DNA of 64,000 nucleotides from Christiangramia sp. GTDB taxonomy: Bacteria > Bacteroidota > Bacteroidia > Flavobacteriales > Flavobacteriaceae. Positions within the stretch are counted from its first letter, which is position 1; every line of letters begins with the position of its first letter. Position numbers and translations under genes: made by a program. The stretch lies in the NCBI RefSeq assembly GCF_029937855.1, contig NZ_JAPYPC010000021.1, forward strand, positions 1-64,000. Direction: 5' to 3'. The notes below the pieces were generated by a model. The model did not search any database. It had not been told where the DNA came from and saw only the letters and a list, made by a program, of their open reading frames with translations. Shown one piece after another: positions 17,191 through 26,099 of the stretch.

Positions 17191-17982
17191 CTATTTTATT
17201 TTAAAACTGGAAGTCTTGCTGTCAAATTGAATCAGTTCCTTTGGGAAAAGATCATTTAAAGCACCGTTTTCAATAAGCTCTGCCGGTGTTCCAAATAATG
17301 CCGTTTTATCCTTTAATATCACGAGTTTATCGCATAGCTGCAAAGCAAGATTAATCTCATGGGAAGCAAATAAGATTGCTTTATTGGTTTCCCTGCTTAA
17401 TTTCTGAAGCAACTTTAAAACATAGGCCTTATGGTAAAGATCGAGATGCGTGGTGGGTTCGTCTAAAATAATAAGTGGGGTGTCCTGGGCAAGTGCTCGG
17501 GCAATTAAGACTTTTTGAAACTGGCCGTCGCTTAATTCATGACATTTCTTATTTTTAATCTCCTCAATATTCACCAATTGAATGGCATACATTATTTGTT
17601 TTAGGTCTCTTTTGGTGAGGCTTCCAATCCAGTTGGTATAAGGTTGCCTGCCTAAAGCAATCAGTTCAATTACACTCAGGTTTTTTGAAAGCAGTTGTTC
17701 GGTTAAAACCAGACTTATGTATTTTGACAGTTTGTCAGGCGTGGTATTTAAAAGAGAGTTATTAGATATAAAAATCTCTCCATCAATATTTTGTATGATT
17801 CCACTTAAAGTTTTAAGTAAAGTGGATTTTCCGGATCCGTTCACTCCGATAACTGCTACCAATTCTCCTGCATTTATCTCAATATTTATTCCTGAAGCTA
17901 CAATTTCCCGGTGGCTTTTCTTTTTATAACCTATTGTTAGGTCTTCAGTTTTGAGAACCTTATTTGAATTTTTTGAGCTCAC
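17191..17982 (-). CDS. btuD: Vitamin B12 ABC transporter ATP-binding protein
   Basis: A 263-residue ABC ATPase of the FecE/BtuD type. Walker A is GVNGSGKST at residues 46-54, the signature motif is LSDGQ (a variant of LSGGQ), Walker B is LIILDEPTTHLDL and the switch His lies in LFASHEINLAL. It energises uptake of cobalamin through the BtuC permease, whose gene ends at 17983 and is immediately upstream. The substrate is inferred from the neighbouring cobalamin riboswitch and btuB; by family alone it could be a heme or siderophore transporter. Confidence 0.88.
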   Translation of the reverse strand: MSSKNSNKVLKTEDLTIGYKKKSHREIVASGINIEINAGELVAVIGVNGSGKSTLLKTLSGIIQNIDGEIFISNNSLLNTTPDKLSKYISLVLTEQLLSKNLSVIELIALGRQPYTNWIGSLTKRDLKQIMYAIQLVNIEEIKNKKCHELSDGQFQKVLIARALAQDTPLIILDEPTTHLDLYHKAYVLKLLQKLSRETNKAILFASHEINLALQLCDKLVILKDKTALFGTPAELIENGALNDLFPKELIQFDSKTSSFKIK

Positions 17983-19014
17983 TTAAAAATTGAATTTTCT
18001 TTTTCTCACCAATAACCAGATTACTACCGGCGCTCCAATTATTGAAGTTATGGCATTTATGGGTAAACTGAATTCACTTCCAGGCAACTGAGCAATAATA
18101 TCACAAATAAGCATTAAAATAGCTCCGCCAAATATAACTGCCGGAACCAGGGTGATATGATTTGCTGATGGTATGATTTGTCTGATTAAATGGGGAACTG
18201 CAAGACCAACAAAGGCTATGGGGCCTGCAAAAGCGGTAATACTACCGGCCAGTAAGCTGGTAGCAATAATGATCATAAACCGGTTTTTTTTAATATTGGT
18301 ACCTAAACTTCGGGCGTAATGCTCCCCTAAGAGGAGGGAATTAAGATTCTTAATGCTGCCGATGCTTATCAATATACCCACGAACCAGAACAATCCAAGG
18401 ATTAATACTTCATCCCAGCTTAGGTCTCCCAAACTTCCGTAGGACCAAAAGACATATTGTTGTAATTTTGATGCGGGGCTAAAATAGGCCAGTACGCTTA
18501 CGATAGCAGCCGTAAGACTGGCAAACATCAATCCTATGATCAATATGGCCATAGTGTCCCTTAAGCGTATGGAGGCCAGGATTACAGCGAACAATACCAT
18601 TAAGCTTCCAAGACTGGAAGCTACCACCAGGCTCCATTCAGATAATAGAATTCCGGCAAATGAAGCGCCGAATAAAGAAGCACCCATAAAAACAATGGCG
18701 ACTCCAAGACTTGCACCACTGCTTAGGCCCAGAACATAAGGGCCTGCCAAAGGATTTCGGAAGAGAGTTTGCATTAGTAGCCCACTCACCGCAAGTCCGG
18801 AACCTGTAATGATTGCCGTAATAGCTTTGGGAAGGCGATAGTTAAGAATGATATACCGCCAGGTGTCTTTTTCCACTTTAAAGCCAAAGAGAGAGGATGC
18901 TACCTCCTGAATAGGAATGTTTACAGAACCCAGGCTAATGTTTAGCAGGGCTGTGACCACAACTGCCAGAAACAGTAAAATTATAGCAAGCGTATATTTT
19001 TTCTGGTTCAGCAT
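17983..19014 (-). CDS. btuC: Vitamin B12 ABC transporter permease (FecCD/BtuC family)
   Basis: A 343-residue permease with about ten membrane helices. Family motifs are RLPKAITAIITGSGLAVSGLLMQTLFRNPLAGP and GPIAFVGLAVPHLIRQI, the second being the cytoplasmic loop that docks with the ATPase. It forms a dimer in the inner membrane and passes substrate delivered by the binding protein. It shares one base with btuF at 19014 and touches btuD, showing one operon btuF-btuC-btuD. The cobalamin assignment depends on the divergent riboswitch and btuB. Confidence 0.9.
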   Translation of the reverse strand: MLNQKKYTLAIILLFLAVVVTALLNISLGSVNIPIQEVASSLFGFKVEKDTWRYIILNYRLPKAITAIITGSGLAVSGLLMQTLFRNPLAGPYVLGLSSGASLGVAIVFMGASLFGASFAGILLSEWSLVVASSLGSLMVLFAVILASIRLRDTMAILIIGLMFASLTAAIVSVLAYFSPASKLQQYVFWSYGSLGDLSWDEVLILGLFWFVGILISIGSIKNLNSLLLGEHYARSLGTNIKKNRFMIIIATSLLAGSITAFAGPIAFVGLAVPHLIRQIIPSANHITLVPAVIFGGAILMLICDIIAQLPGSEFSLPINAITSIIGAPVVIWLLVRKRKFNF

Positions 19015-20168
19015 TAATTTAAGGCTTTGTAAAATACAGGATCGTGATCTTCTAAAATTTCAGGATGAAAAATAGTGATGAGATCTTTTAAAATTAGATC
19101 GGGTCTATGTGGTCCTAATTCATAAAATATAATTCCGCCTGTAGCTCCTTTAGACAGGCTCACACTATATACATTTTTGTTCTGAACGGCTTTAAATCTT
19201 TTATAATGATCAGATTCATTGAAGAGTTGTTCGTAAGAAGTGAACTGGCCGGTACTTATCCAAAATTGAGCATCTTCTGCTTTTTCTAAAACGCTTTCAA
19301 AAGAAAGGGAAAGACTACCGTCACCCCTGGTTTCAGAATACAAATAATTGGCATTCGCATCTTTGATGAACTGAGCCTGCCATGAATTGCCGTAGGGCAT
19401 ATACCATTGATCGTTATACATAGAGCCGCTAATGACTTTTGGCTGGGAACCCGCAGATTTCGCGAGCTCCTTAGCTGCGTTGTATTCAGATTTTATATTT
19501 TGAAATATTTCTTCGGCTTTTTCCTGTTTTCCATACAGGGCTCCGAAAAATTTTATCCATTCTGCCTTGCCTAAAGGCGTTAATTCTGTCCAGTCTCCAT
19601 TATAGACCACCGGTATTCCCGTTTTTTGAATGGTTTCAAAACTTTTATTGGAGGCATTTATGGCAAAACCCACGACCACATCTGGGGAAAGGTCTATTAA
19701 AACTTCCGTATTTATATTTTCATTCTGTCCTAATTCTGATATCGAATCTTTATCAATTAATGCCCGAGTTTTTTCAGAAGAGATGTAATTAAGGCCCGGA
19801 AATCCCATAAGTGTATTTTCTTCATCCAAAGCTTCGAGAGCAGGAATATGAGTGGTGGAGGTGACTACTATTTTCTGAACCGGTATTTCAACTTCCTGGT
19901 CAAACTTCAGGTCTTCGGGGATTTCAGCATTTTTCTCTTTTAGCAGATATACAAAATCATCTTTAGCTTCCGGCCATGGCCTATTCACGCTAAGTAGACT
20001 GTATCCCTCAAACTTAATTATACTGAAACCTTTAGCGTTTTCAATAGGCATCTTTCTACCTTCCTGTGCTTTAGAAGTTTGACTATCTGAATTGTTTTTG
20101 CAGGAGGCTACTCCAATAATTAGAAATAGGAAAAGTATTTTTTTCAAGACTGGTAAATTTGAATTCAA
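19014..20168 (-). CDS. btuF: Cobalamin-binding lipoprotein of ABC transporter (BtuF-like)
   Basis: A 384-residue class III substrate-binding protein. The lipobox GVASC puts the acylated Cys at residue 23, followed by KNNSDSQT, so it is anchored in the inner or outer membrane facing the periplasm. The two-lobed helical-backbone fold is seen in the pairs VVTSTTHIPALEALDEENTLMG and LIDLSPDVVVGFAIN, then GIPVVYNGDW. It would capture B12 delivered by BtuB. The gene is divergent from btuB across the 377-base region that carries a riboswitch on the other strand. Confidence 0.88.
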   Translation of the reverse strand: MNSNLPVLKKILFLFLIIGVASCKNNSDSQTSKAQEGRKMPIENAKGFSIIKFEGYSLLSVNRPWPEAKDDFVYLLKEKNAEIPEDLKFDQEVEIPVQKIVVTSTTHIPALEALDEENTLMGFPGLNYISSEKTRALIDKDSISELGQNENINTEVLIDLSPDVVVGFAINASNKSFETIQKTGIPVVYNGDWTELTPLGKAEWIKFFGALYGKQEKAEEIFQNIKSEYNAAKELAKSAGSQPKVISGSMYNDQWYMPYGNSWQAQFIKDANANYLYSETRGDGSLSLSFESVLEKAEDAQFWISTGQFTSYEQLFNESDHYKRFKAVQNKNVYSVSLSKGATGGIIFYELGPHRPDLILKDLITIFHPEILEDHDPVFYKALN

Positions 20169-20215
20169 AAGTAAGATTATTTAAATTTTTGAGCCTGTTA
20201 CCAAACTTATTTGTT

Positions 20216-20223
20216 TAATTTTG
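20216..20223 (+). promoter_or_regulatory. -7 box of the btuB leader transcript
   Basis: TAATTTTG matches the TAnnTTTG -7 element and precedes the first conserved riboswitch bases by about 12. The nearest TTTG upstream is 24 bases away, slightly longer than usual, so the -33 element is uncertain. Confidence 0.5.
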
Positions 20224-20235
20224 CCTCGAAATTTT

Positions 20236-20502
20236 GGTTCAGCATCGATTTATTTCTGTGCGGATTAAAAGGGAATCAGAAGGAAGTACGATTGATGAAT
20301 TAGGAAGTACGAATTTTTAAAAAACCTAATTTCTGATATTAGAATAGAATTCGTAAACTTCTAAAATCAAACTTCATAAACTGAGCTGTTCCCGCAACTG
20401 TAAGCTTTGCCCGCAAGGGTGGCTGCAATAATTCTTCAAACCACTGTTCTTAAGAATGGGAAGGTGAATTGCAGTACGTGAGCCAGGAGACCTGCCTGAA
20501 TT
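20236..20502 (+). promoter_or_regulatory. Cobalamin (B12) riboswitch
   Basis: The conserved elements occur in order: AAAAGGGAATC (20267-20277 area), GCTGTTCCCGCAACTGTAA (about 20385-20403), CCACTG with GAATGGGAAGG (about 20441-20464), and the B12 box GTACGTGAGCCAGGAGACCTGCC near 20474-20496. Together they form the AdoCbl riboswitch core. It lies in the leader of btuB, with the btuB ATG about 45 bases downstream. No terminator hairpin is obvious between it and the start codon, so control is probably by hiding the ribosome binding site. Binding of cobalamin would lower expression of btuB and the BtuG-like gene. Confidence 0.95.
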
Positions 20503-20545
20503 TCAACTAATATCGAGTGACTTTCGGGATAAAGGTCGGCAGATT

Positions 20546-22378
20546 ATGAATAAAAACTTATACCTCTTATTCGCTTTAATATTTTGTGTTTGCAATGCTG
20601 CAACGGCACAAACGGACTCTATCAACTGGCTGGATGAGGTACGGTTAAGCGATGTAAAGCTCAAGAAATTCTCTACAGGCCAGCATATAATCGAGCTCTC
20701 CGATTCATTGCTCCAAAAAAATCAGCCGCAGTTAACAGATGTTTTAAATTTTACCACCCCAATATTTTTCAAAGAAAATGGGCGCGGAATGGTTTCATCA
20801 CCTTCATTTCGTGGCACTACCGCTGCGCAAACTGCGGTGATCTGGAATGGGATTAATATTAATTCGCAATTGAATGGACAGGTAGATTTTAATACTATCA
20901 ATACCACCGGGTACAACGAAATTTCAGTTAGGGGTGGCGGCGGCAGTGTTGTATATGGCACAGGCGCGATAGGAGGAAGTGTGCATTTGAACAATTCGAT
21001 CTCTTTCAAAAACAAAAATGAGCATAATCTGCTCTTACAATATGGAAGTTTTAATACTATAGACACCCGGTATAACTTCAAATTATCGAAAAGAAAGTGG
21101 AGTTTAAATTTAGCTTTATCCAGGAATAGTAGTGACAATGATTATGATTTCCCAAATGGAGCTGAAAATTTGAATGGCGAATATTTTAATAATGCTGTAA
21201 ATATTGCTCTGGGATACCGGTTCAATTCAAAGAATATCCTTAAGATCATTAGCGAGATATATGATGGAGAGCGCCACTTCTCCCTGATTCGTCCTTCAGA
21301 AAACCGAACAAAATATCAGGATCTTACCACTAGGAATTTACTAGAGTGGAATAGCAAATTTTCAGAATTTGATCAAACTCTGAGTCTGGCTTTCATTGGC
21401 GAGGAGTATAAATATTTTCCAAATATTGATTCTCAGAATTTTTCTTTCGGCAGCGCGAATAACTTTATCGCAAAGTATGATCTTGACTATAAACTAAATG
21501 AGGAAATTCTTTTTAACGCTGTTCTTCAGAATACCTATACCGAAGGGGAAGGTAGTAATCTGGACGATAATGAAAGAAACATTTTTTCAGCAGCCCTACT
21601 TGGGAAGCATTATTTAAACGATGACTTTCAATATGAAGCTGGGATTAGGAAAGAGATTACCAGTAATTATAAGAGTCCGCTTTTGTTTTCGTTTGGTGCA
21701 CTTTACAAAATTACAGATTTCTATTCATTGAAATTTAATACTTCCAGGAATTTCAGGATTCCCACTTATAATGATTTATACTGGGCATCTGCCGGAAACC
21801 CTGAACTTAACCCAGAAACCTCTTTACAGGCAGAGTTGGGAAACCAATTTTCTTTTAATGAATTTGAGGCAGGTCTTACTTTGTATTATAATGATATAAG
21901 AGACATGATACGCTGGCTGCCAGGTTCAGATGGAGTTTGGCGACCAGGGAACGAGGATGAGGTGCATATTTATGGAATGGAATCTTATTTTAACTGGAAT
22001 AAGAAAATCGCTAAGAAAAGTCTTTTAATGACCAATGCTACTTATGCTTATACTTTTTCCAGAAACACAGCCACGGGGAGGCAGTTAATTTATGTTCCGT
22101 ATCATAAATTAACCGGAAATATCAGTTTTCAGTATCATCGTTTTAAGCCTTTCCTGCAATTCATTTATAATGGTTCTGTGTATACAAGAACCGATTACAG
22201 TGAAAATCTTCCAGGCTACTTATTAGGGAATATTGGATTAGCATATACGCCTGATAGAGAAAGAAAATGGGAATTAGGTGCCCGGATTAATAATATACTA
22301 AATACAGATTATCAAAATGTTGAAGATCGTTGGATGCCAGGAATCAATTATAACTTTTATATAAATCTCAAATTTTAA
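20546..22378 (+). CDS. btuB: TonB-dependent vitamin B12 outer membrane receptor
   Basis: A 610-residue outer membrane receptor with a signal peptide (to about residue 21, AATAQ). The plug domain shows LTDVLNFTTPIFFKENGRGMVSSPSFRGTTAAQ, then SVVYGTGAIGGSVHLNN. A beta-barrel of amphipathic strands ends in an aromatic-like strand (INYNFYINLKF). It imports cobalamin using energy from TonB-ExbBD. The substrate is supported by the riboswitch directly upstream and the btuFCD genes across the intergenic region. The start is the ATG right after the riboswitch. The next gene begins 13 bases after its stop. Confidence 0.95.
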   Translation: MNKNLYLLFALIFCVCNAATAQTDSINWLDEVRLSDVKLKKFSTGQHIIELSDSLLQKNQPQLTDVLNFTTPIFFKENGRGMVSSPSFRGTTAAQTAVIWNGININSQLNGQVDFNTINTTGYNEISVRGGGGSVVYGTGAIGGSVHLNNSISFKNKNEHNLLLQYGSFNTIDTRYNFKLSKRKWSLNLALSRNSSDNDYDFPNGAENLNGEYFNNAVNIALGYRFNSKNILKIISEIYDGERHFSLIRPSENRTKYQDLTTRNLLEWNSKFSEFDQTLSLAFIGEEYKYFPNIDSQNFSFGSANNFIAKYDLDYKLNEEILFNAVLQNTYTEGEGSNLDDNERNIFSAALLGKHYLNDDFQYEAGIRKEITSNYKSPLLFSFGALYKITDFYSLKFNTSRNFRIPTYNDLYWASAGNPELNPETSLQAELGNQFSFNEFEAGLTLYYNDIRDMIRWLPGSDGVWRPGNEDEVHIYGMESYFNWNKKIAKKSLLMTNATYAYTFSRNTATGRQLIYVPYHKLTGNISFQYHRFKPFLQFIYNGSVYTRTDYSENLPGYLLGNIGLAYTPDRERKWELGARINNILNTDYQNVEDRWMPGINYNFYINLKF

Positions 22379-22391
22379 TTTTTTTACGACT

Positions 22392-23432
22392 ATGAAAAAC
22401 ACAAAACTTTTCATCCTGGGGCTTGCAGGCTCTTTTTTACTTAATTCATGTAGTAATGATGATGATACTTTACCAGAATTGCCAGATGGAGATTACCGAG
22501 AAGGCGTTCTTATTTCTAACGAAGGTTCACAATCTGCAGGAACCGTTTCTTTTTTAGATGCTGCAAATACATCCATAGAGAACAATATATTTGAAACAGT
22601 TAATGCAAATATGGATCTGGGTAAATTTGTACAATCTGTCTTTTTTGATGCTGAAAATGCTTACATCATTTCTAATGGATCTAATTTGATCACGGTGGTA
22701 GATCGCTATACATTTGAATTTAAGGGACAGGTAGACAGTGGATTGAATATCCCTCTTTTTGGAACTACTTTGAATGGAAAAGCGTATGTTTCTAATGTCG
22801 CCGATTTTGGAACATCTGATGATGATTTTATTGCGGTAATAAATCTTGAAACATTGGAAATAGAAGAAACTGTTGTAGCAGGCACCTATCTTTCTGAAGT
22901 TAAAGAAGCTAATGGTTTAATTTATGTAGAAGGAGCGGCCTATGGCACCGGAAATTCTATTGAAGTCTTTGATCCGGCTTCTGGCACCTTTATAAAATCT
23001 ATACCTACAAATAGTGCTTTAAATTCTTTTGAAATAAACGGAAACAACCTGTTCGCCCTTTCTTCAGCTGAATTAGAACAAATAGATTTGAGTAGCGATG
23101 CTGTTGTATCTGAAATTCAATTTTCTGAAAACTTAACAGGGGCTAAAAATTTAGATATTGAGAACGGTTCAATCTATTTCACTTCCGGAACTTCGGTTTA
23201 TCAGTTAAATCAGGATTTTACGGAAGAGCCAACCGAGGCACTTCTTTCTTATGAAAGTACTTCCGATTTTGGGCAGATGTATGGATTTGAAGTAGAGAAC
23301 GGATTTATCTACCTCTCAGATGCAGGGGATTTTGCTTCTGATGGAACGGTAAGAATTTATACCCTTTCAGGTGACCTGGTAAATGAATTCACTGCCGGAG
23401 TAGCGCCTAATGGATTTTATTTCAATGATTAG
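22392..23432 (+). CDS. BtuG-like surface lipoprotein, beta-propeller (DUF5074/YncE type)
   Basis: A 346-residue lipoprotein: signal peptide, lipobox Cys at residue 20, then SNDDDTLPELPDGD, an acidic start that fits the Bacteroidota surface-export signal. The rest consists of repeated blades with patterns such as ISNEGSQSAGTVSFLD, FVQSVFFDAENAYIISNGSNLITVVDRYTFE and GLIYVEGAAYGTGNSIEVFD, as in seven-bladed YncE-like propellers. BtuG of Bacteroides is such a propeller that binds B12 very tightly on the cell surface and hands it to BtuB. Location next to btuB supports this role here. It shares the riboswitch transcript. Orthology to BtuG is inferred. Confidence 0.82.
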   Translation: MKNTKLFILGLAGSFLLNSCSNDDDTLPELPDGDYREGVLISNEGSQSAGTVSFLDAANTSIENNIFETVNANMDLGKFVQSVFFDAENAYIISNGSNLITVVDRYTFEFKGQVDSGLNIPLFGTTLNGKAYVSNVADFGTSDDDFIAVINLETLEIEETVVAGTYLSEVKEANGLIYVEGAAYGTGNSIEVFDPASGTFIKSIPTNSALNSFEINGNNLFALSSAELEQIDLSSDAVVSEIQFSENLTGAKNLDIENGSIYFTSGTSVYQLNQDFTEEPTEALLSYESTSDFGQMYGFEVENGFIYLSDAGDFASDGTVRIYTLSGDLVNEFTAGVAPNGFYFND

Positions 23433-23451
23433 GAATAGAATAATTAAGCAT

Positions 23452-23480
23452 AAAAAAACCAGCCGATCGGCTGGTTTTTT
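23452..23480. terminator. Bidirectional rho-independent terminator
   Basis: The perfect 16-base palindrome CCAGCCGATCGGCTGG (23459-23474) is flanked by an A-run on the left and a T-run on the right, so it can end both the btuB-btuG transcript and the convergent S41 protease transcript. Confidence 0.93.
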
Positions 23481-23506
23481 TATTAAATCCATATTTCTAA
23501 CCAGGA

Positions 23507-25009
23507 TTATTTTTTATCGAAATCCAGTCTTTTATTTAGTCCGGGTAATTCTGGAAGATCTTCAATATACATTCTTCTATAAGCAGGACTATTAGCTCCA
23601 GACTCACTAAACTCGTTAAACCAGTAAGCTTTTGATCTATCAATGGTAAAGCTTCGAGTACCGGCAACCACATCCAGGGCCACATCCAGTAGTGGATCTG
23701 ATTCTTCTCCAAGAACTCCAAGATTAGAGATATCCTCTATAATTTCAACATCTGGCTCTAAACCGTCAAACGGTACGCCCACATCATTGGCATTTACAGA
23801 TTCGTATACTAAAGGCTGTATAGCATAAGTATGATCTGGATTTGCACCATTTCTGCTAAAATTTGGACCGTCATATAGGGTCACCGAAGCTTGAGATTTG
23901 CCAACTGTTTTGTCGCCAATTTGTACTACATCTATATAAGGTTCAAGCCCATTTATGACCAATTCACTGGCCGAGGCACTTGAAGATGAAACGATCGTAT
24001 ATAGTTTAGTAAGATTTAAGCTGTTTAAAGCTTCATTATCAGCTCCGGTATCTGTAAACCTATTAAATAGTCTATCCGGATTATCATTCAGAAAAAAGTT
24101 CTGGTAATCCTCATTCCATTGCTGTTTGGCAAAAATTTCTCCGGTAAACTGGCCTGTTATCATACTAGCCAACCTAGTAGCAGTTCTAACACTACCACCC
24201 CCGTTATATCTAAGATCGAGAATTAGATCTGTGATGTTGGCTGATTTAAATTCAGCAAAAGCGGCATTCAATTCTCCATCAAAATCTGCAACGAAGCTAT
24301 TATACATCAAGTATCCAACCTTAGCGCCATTCAAATCAAATACTTTTTTTACAAGAATTGGGTTTTCTGTAAGTGTAGAAGTAGCGATAGTTACAGATTC
24401 TCCCGTAGGAGTCACCGTATTATCTTCAAGGGTAGCTAATTCAAAAGTAATTGAATTACTTGCTAAAATTTCACGATAATTTTCAATGGTTAATTCCTGT
24501 CCGTTCAATCTTCTAAAAAGATCACCTCTTTCAATATCTTTATCTTCAGCATTACTTCCCGGAATTATATATCTTACTACACCAAAAAGTTTATCGCTGC
24601 TGGAAAATCTGTAGAGTCTGAATTCAACTCCTGTAGTTTCAGAAATACCTGAAAAACTGTTTTCTAAAGCAATATAATCATCAGTGATAAAACTAAATCT
24701 ATCTTTTTCAATAGTTAAACCGTCATAAAATAGATCTTCAGGAGTATCCCATTCTTCAAGAAAATCATTTAAATCATCCTGAGTTGCAAAAAAATCGTCA
24801 CTTAATTCTGGCACCTGGCTTTTATAAACATAGATTTCATTCATTCCTTTCCAAACAAAATCTTTTATTTCCAATTCCAGATTTTGAGTTGGTTCTGGTC
24901 CGGTTACCGGTGGATCAGTGGTGTCATCTATATCGTCACCTGAACAGGAAGTGAACAGTCCTCCTGCAAGAATAAAAAGCATTAAATAATTGTATATTTT
25001 CATAGTCAT
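23507..25009 (-). CDS. Surface S41 family peptidase lipoprotein
   Basis: A 500-residue lipoprotein. The lipobox GLFTSC is followed by SGDDIDDTTDPPVTGPEP, an acidic surface-export signal plus a proline-rich linker. Then comes a PDZ-like part (about residues 95-215) and an S41 (C-terminal processing protease) domain. The catalytic Ser is in SSSSASASELVING and the Lys in IGDKTVGKSQAS. Such Bacteroidota proteases act outside or in the periplasm on unknown protein substrates. Two ATGs are possible (MTMKIYN or MKIYN, 2 codons apart); either leaves the signal intact. The gene diverges from the sigma factor gene. Confidence 0.9.
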   Translation of the reverse strand: MTMKIYNYLMLFILAGGLFTSCSGDDIDDTTDPPVTGPEPTQNLELEIKDFVWKGMNEIYVYKSQVPELSDDFFATQDDLNDFLEEWDTPEDLFYDGLTIEKDRFSFITDDYIALENSFSGISETTGVEFRLYRFSSSDKLFGVVRYIIPGSNAEDKDIERGDLFRRLNGQELTIENYREILASNSITFELATLEDNTVTPTGESVTIATSTLTENPILVKKVFDLNGAKVGYLMYNSFVADFDGELNAAFAEFKSANITDLILDLRYNGGGSVRTATRLASMITGQFTGEIFAKQQWNEDYQNFFLNDNPDRLFNRFTDTGADNEALNSLNLTKLYTIVSSSSASASELVINGLEPYIDVVQIGDKTVGKSQASVTLYDGPNFSRNGANPDHTYAIQPLVYESVNANDVGVPFDGLEPDVEIIEDISNLGVLGEESDPLLDVALDVVAGTRSFTIDRSKAYWFNEFSESGANSPAYRRMYIEDLPELPGLNKRLDFDKK

Positions 25010-25143
25010 GTTTATGGTTAATAAAATCTATTAATTTTTTCTAAAAGTAGGTACATAATTAGAATTAAAAAATTTATTGTAACAAATCTCTTTATAGTTC
25101 GTCGTAGGTTTAAGAAGGCATTACTAAACTGACCACTACTTTA

Positions 25144-25653
25144 ATGAAAGAAACTACCTTCCTTAATATCATAGATCCTGTTAAGGATAAAATGTACCGC
25201 ATGGCCCTAAGACTGTTAACTTCAAAAGAAGCAGCCGAAGATGCCACTCAGGAAGCGATTCTGAAATTATGGAACCGCAAAGGGAAGATCAAGCATTATG
25301 CCAATATTGAAGCTTTTGCGATGACGGTAACTAAAAATTATTGTTTGGACCAGCTAAAACTGAAGCAGAATAATAATCTGCGAATTGGGCATCAAAACTA
25401 TGAAAGCAATAGTATTCCGCTCCAGTCTGAAATAGAGGTGAATGATGAAATGGAATGGTTGGGCAGGATTGTTGCAACCTTACCGGAACAGCAGAAAATG
25501 GTATTCCAATTAAGGGATGTAGAACAATACGAATATAAAGAGATCGCTAAAATCATGGAAATGAATGAGACGGCAATTAGGGTTGCTCTCTCCAGAGCCA
25601 GAAAAGCGATCAGGGAAAATCTAATAAAAAAACATAATTATGGAATTAAGTAA
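25144..25653 (+). CDS. ECF-type RNA polymerase sigma factor
   Basis: A 169-residue sigma-70 family factor with region 2 (about residues 10-75; the segment SKEAAEDATQEAILKLWNRKG recognises and melts -10 DNA) and region 4 (about 115-165; LPEQQKMVFQLRDVEQYEYKEIAKIMEMNETAIRVALSRARK is a helix-turn-helix). It overlaps the next gene by 14 bases. The genes downstream, a single-helix membrane protein and two DUF4252 proteins, are a recurrent partner set. I infer that the sigma factor is held by the membrane protein and controls its own operon. The signal is unknown. Confidence 0.93.
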   Translation: MKETTFLNIIDPVKDKMYRMALRLLTSKEAAEDATQEAILKLWNRKGKIKHYANIEAFAMTVTKNYCLDQLKLKQNNNLRIGHQNYESNSIPLQSEIEVNDEMEWLGRIVATLPEQQKMVFQLRDVEQYEYKEIAKIMEMNETAIRVALSRARKAIRENLIKKHNYGIK

Positions 25654-26089
25654 AATAGAACGGCTTTTAAAGAAGTATGATGAAGGAAACGCTTCATTAG
25701 CTGAAGAAAAATTACTCCGTGATTATTTTCTTAATGAAGATGTTCCAGAGCATTTGGAAAGCTACAGGCTTATGTTCATCTTTTCAGCAAGAGAGGCTAG
25801 AGAGAAATTTGAAGAAAAACCAAAAGTTCAGCCAGCAAGAAACTGGTATGCCTGGACTTCTATCGCAGCGATTCTAATCGTGGGCCTAGGAATTTTCTTC
25901 TTCAACGATTCTTCCCGAGAGCTTAATCAAAATGATCTTGGTACCATAAGTGATGAAGAGTTGGCTCTTCAAAAAACAAAAGAAACTTTGAATATGGTAT
26001 CTCAGTTTATGAACGAAGGAAAATCAGATCTTGTTTACCTTAAAGAATTTAATAAAACTAAAAATCAAATAATAGAAATTGATAATTAA
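25640..26089 (+). CDS. Single-pass membrane protein, probable anti-sigma factor
   Basis: A 149-residue protein with a cytoplasmic N-terminal part (about 1-70: LSKIERLLKKYDEGNASLAEEKLLRDYF, the kind of short helical region used by Bacteroidota anti-sigma-like proteins), one membrane helix at about residues 74-91 (TSIAAILIVGLGIFFF) and a short extracytoplasmic tail. Overlap with the sigma gene by 14 bases indicates translational coupling. No zinc-binding HxxxCxxC is present, so this is not a ZAS-type anti-sigma factor. The role is inferred from position and topology. Confidence 0.75.
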   Translation: MELSKIERLLKKYDEGNASLAEEKLLRDYFLNEDVPEHLESYRLMFIFSAREAREKFEEKPKVQPARNWYAWTSIAAILIVGLGIFFFNDSSRELNQNDLGTISDEELALQKTKETLNMVSQFMNEGKSDLVYLKEFNKTKNQIIEIDN

Positions 26090-26099
26090 AACCAAAACC

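Noticed and set aside
17191-20168. Siderophore or heme transport as function of the FecCD-type ABC genes
   Set aside because: Family alone allows it, but the cobalamin riboswitch and BtuB/BtuG-like genes next door make B12 the better reading.
23410-23595. 61-codon ORF after the BtuG-like gene
   Set aside because: It runs through the bidirectional terminator at 23452-23480 and into the end of the S41 gene on the other strand.
24126-24479. 117-codon plus-strand ORF opposite the S41 protease
   Set aside because: Overlaps the protease domain completely; the composition mirrors the antisense of the real gene.
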